Source: Acholeplasmataceae bacterium | GTDB taxonomy: Bacteria; Bacillota_I; Bacilli_A; Izemoplasmatales; Hujiaoplasmataceae | Assembly (NCBI GenBank): GCA_012515085.1 | Contig: JAAYZB010000011.1 | Coordinates: 1-7,318 of the forward strand | Direction: 5' to 3' | Length of the DNA stretch: 7,318 nucleotides | Part shown: in pieces, positions 6,356 to 7,318 of the stretch | Layout: every line of letters starts with the position of its first letter | Position numbering within the stretch: the stretch's first letter is position 1 | Position numbers and translations under genes: made by a program | Notes under the pieces: generated by a model | Databases searched by the model: none | What the model was told of the DNA's origin: nothing | Seen by the model: the letters and a program-made list of their open reading frames with translations, nothing else

Positions 6356-7083
6356 AAGCGGTTTTCCTTTCTGCTTAAATGATACATCAAGATTCCTCCA
6401 GCAACACCCACATTGATGGATTCCATTCGTGGTTCCATTTCAATTGTGACGTTGAGAGTGGCGAGATTTAATAGTTCCTGCCTTACCCCTTGTCCTTCAT
6501 TTCCAAGGAGAAGGGCAAGGGGGCCGGAGGGCACCACCAAGGACCATAGCGGTGTTCCTTGGTCAACGGCGGTGCCAATCAATAAATATTCCGGGTGTGT
6601 CTTGTGAAACTCCTTCAACGATCCTTCTTGGTAATTCAAGCCAAACAGGGCTCCTTGGGTCGCTCGAATCACTTTGGAATTATAAAGATCGACGGTGTCT
6701 TCCGCAATCACCGTATCAAACCCAAAGGCTTTGGCGGAGCGGATCAAGGTGCCGAGATTTCCGGGATCCTGGATCCCATCCAAAAGCAACACGCGAGAAC
6801 CGATTGCTTTTGGCCTGATCATTCGGCAGACCGCCAAAACGTGAGTGAAAGACTCGGTATCCGCGAGTTTCTTCATTAACGTACTCGATAAAAGTACTTG
6901 AGGACCGGAAAAATCCGAAAAATTCGTGATTCCAACCGTTTGGACGCAAAGGCCCTCTTGAATCGCCTCCAAGACCAAATGCTCGCCCTCGACCAGAAAA
7001 CACCCGGTTTCTTTTCGGCCTTTCTTGGTTTTAAGACGCATCAATTCTTTAAAGATCGGATTATGTTGCGATTCGATTATCAT
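6352..7083 (-). CDS. TrmH/SpoU-family RNA 2'-O-ribose methyltransferase
   Basis: SAM-dependent SPOUT enzyme that methylates a ribose 2'-OH in rRNA or tRNA. With the chosen start the protein has 243 residues, the size of YsgA/RlmB-like members in Bacillota. Residues ~20-87 form the SpoU substrate-binding domain (CFLVEGEHLVLEAI at 28-41). The catalytic SPOUT domain shows motif 1, DGIQDPGNLGTLIRSA (102-117), with the Asn and Arg of the active site; the SKVIRATQGALF segment (136-147); motif 2, GNEGQGV (194-200); and motif 3, ESINVGVAGGIL (221-232). Just before motif 3 it reads IEMEPRM, where many relatives have a proline-containing IPM segment. The exact target nucleotide cannot be assigned. The ATG at 7083 is preferred because AGGTGA ends 5 nt before it; ATG 7086 is only 2 nt away and GTG 7092 lies inside that site. 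It heads a two-gene unit with the GNAT gene (ATGA overlap). Confidence 0.93.
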   Translation of the reverse strand: MIIESQHNPIFKELMRLKTKKGRKETGCFLVEGEHLVLEAIQEGLCVQTVGITNFSDFSGPQVLLSSTLMKKLADTESFTHVLAVCRMIRPKAIGSRVLLLDGIQDPGNLGTLIRSAKAFGFDTVIAEDTVDLYNSKVIRATQGALFGLNYQEGSLKEFHKTHPEYLLIGTAVDQGTPLWSLVVPSGPLALLLGNEGQGVRQELLNLATLNVTIEMEPRMESINVGVAGGILMYHLSRKENRL

Positions 7084-7088
7084 CATAC

Positions 7089-7094
7089 TCACCT
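7089..7094 (-). promoter_or_regulatory. Ribosome binding site of the TrmH-family gene (AGGTGA)
   Basis: AGGTGA on the minus strand overlaps an in-frame GTG (7090-7092) and lies 2 nt before ATG 7086 and 5 nt before ATG 7083. The spacing favours 7083 as the start; 7086 would add only one residue. Confidence 0.65.
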
Positions 7095-7100
7095 AAGTTT

Positions 7101-7130
7101 ATTATAACACAAAGAAAAATCCGGAGCCAA
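7101..7130 (-). promoter_or_regulatory. Promoter of the TrmH-GNAT gene pair, extended -10, overlapping a terminator
   Basis: The minus strand shows a perfect TATAAT (7101-7106) preceded by TGT, giving a TGn extension, and an 18-bp spacer back to TTGGCT (7125-7130; four of six -35 bases). The -35 box is the start of the descending arm of the upstream terminator stem. The predicted transcript starts near 7093-7094, again very close to or within the ribosome binding site. Confidence 0.7.
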
Positions 7131-7153
7131 AAATGTGATCATTGGCTCCGGAT
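7111..7153 (-). terminator. Intrinsic terminator of the gene at the right edge
   Basis: A perfect 12-bp inverted repeat (ATCCGGAGCCAA / TTGGCTCCGGAT, arms 7142-7153 and 7119-7130) closes an 11-nt loop. On the minus strand it is followed by TTTTCTTT. It begins 17 nt after the stop codon of the upstream partial gene, the expected place for its terminator. On the plus strand no T tract follows, so it works only in the minus direction. Confidence 0.9.
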
Positions 7154-7170
7154 ATGAAGGTTATTAGTTG

Positions 7171-7318
7171 TTAGTCGAGCAAATAAGAAAACATTTCCAA
7201 GAAGTTCGGGTAGGTTTCAGTGATAAATTCCATCACCACGAGCATTTCCGCTTCCGTCATATTTTCGCAATCGGCAATCGCATCGATATCGACACACTGA
7301 TCGATGAACCCATAAAGC
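7171..7318 (-). CDS. C-terminal fragment of an unrecognised acidic protein (5' end outside the window)
   Basis: The last 48 codons of a minus-strand reading frame are open to the right edge and end with TAA at 7171-7173. I do not recognise the family. The visible part has eleven Asp/Glu and no Lys or Arg, four Met, and two stretches that look helical and amphipathic (MTEAEMLVVMEFITETY and NFLEMFSYLLD). There is no signal for secretion or a membrane segment in the part seen. That the frame is real is supported by the strong terminator 17 nt downstream and by the absence of stops, but the fragment is short. It is transcribed separately from the TrmH gene. Confidence 0.55.
   Translation of the reverse strand, partial: LYGFIDQCVDIDAIADCENMTEAEMLVVMEFITETYPNFLEMFSYLLD

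Noticed and set aside
1..7318. Mobile elements, CRISPR array, tRNA or rRNA genes, or a defence system
   Set aside because: I saw no transposase or integrase motifs, no spaced direct repeats, no cloverleaf or rRNA-like sequence; apart from short intergenic gaps the window is filled with core genes.

Overview
The window reads as a piece of a low-to-mid-GC Gram-positive chromosome (Bacillota or a close relative such as an Erysipelotrichia-, Acholeplasma- or Mycoplasmatota-type lineage). The evidence is the gene order rimP-nusA-ylxR-ylxQ-infB-rbfA, a NusA without C-terminal acidic repeats, a short IF2 of about 627 residues, YlxR and YlxQ together, strong AGGAGG-type ribosome binding sites and sigma-A-like promoters. 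TGA is used as a stop (end of the TrmH-family gene) and Trp is encoded by TGG, so the genetic code is the standard bacterial one. No genus can be named from this sequence alone. Every supported gene lies on the minus strand, so transcription runs from high to low coordinates.

Layout in the direction of transcription: (1) 7318-7171, the C-terminal end of an unrecognised, very acidic protein, closed by a strong intrinsic terminator (7153-7111). (2) A two-gene unit, a TrmH/SpoU-family RNA 2'-O-methyltransferase (7083-6352) and a small GNAT acetyltransferase (6355-6047), joined by an ATGA stop/start overlap. Its promoter has its -35 box inside the descending arm of the preceding terminator. (3) A near-consensus extended -10 promoter (6043-6015), a leader of about 60 nt carrying a perfect hairpin (5996-5970), then the compact nus/infB operon: rimP, nusA, rnpM/ylxR, ylxQ, infB, rbfA (5946-1608). 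The genes overlap or are separated by at most 29 nt. An intrinsic terminator (1599-1572) ends the operon. (4) A separate extended -10 promoter (1564-1536) drives uvrC (1516 to beyond the left edge), whose last ~90-100 codons fall outside the window.

Functionally the central operon couples 30S subunit maturation (RimP, RbfA), transcription elongation/termination control (NusA), RNA binding and RNase P regulation (YlxR/RnpM, YlxQ) and translation initiation (IF2). The upstream pair probably adds an RNA modification enzyme. uvrC is an independent nucleotide excision repair gene.

The region is mostly ordinary core housekeeping DNA. I found no mobile element, CRISPR array, tRNA, rRNA or defence system. 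The points that deserve a second look are the hairpin in the rimP-nusA leader, the shared extended -10 architecture of all three promoters, the terminator/promoter overlap at 7101-7153, the very short predicted uvrC leader, the excess of CGATCG hexamers, and the unrecognised basic-residue-free protein at the right edge.
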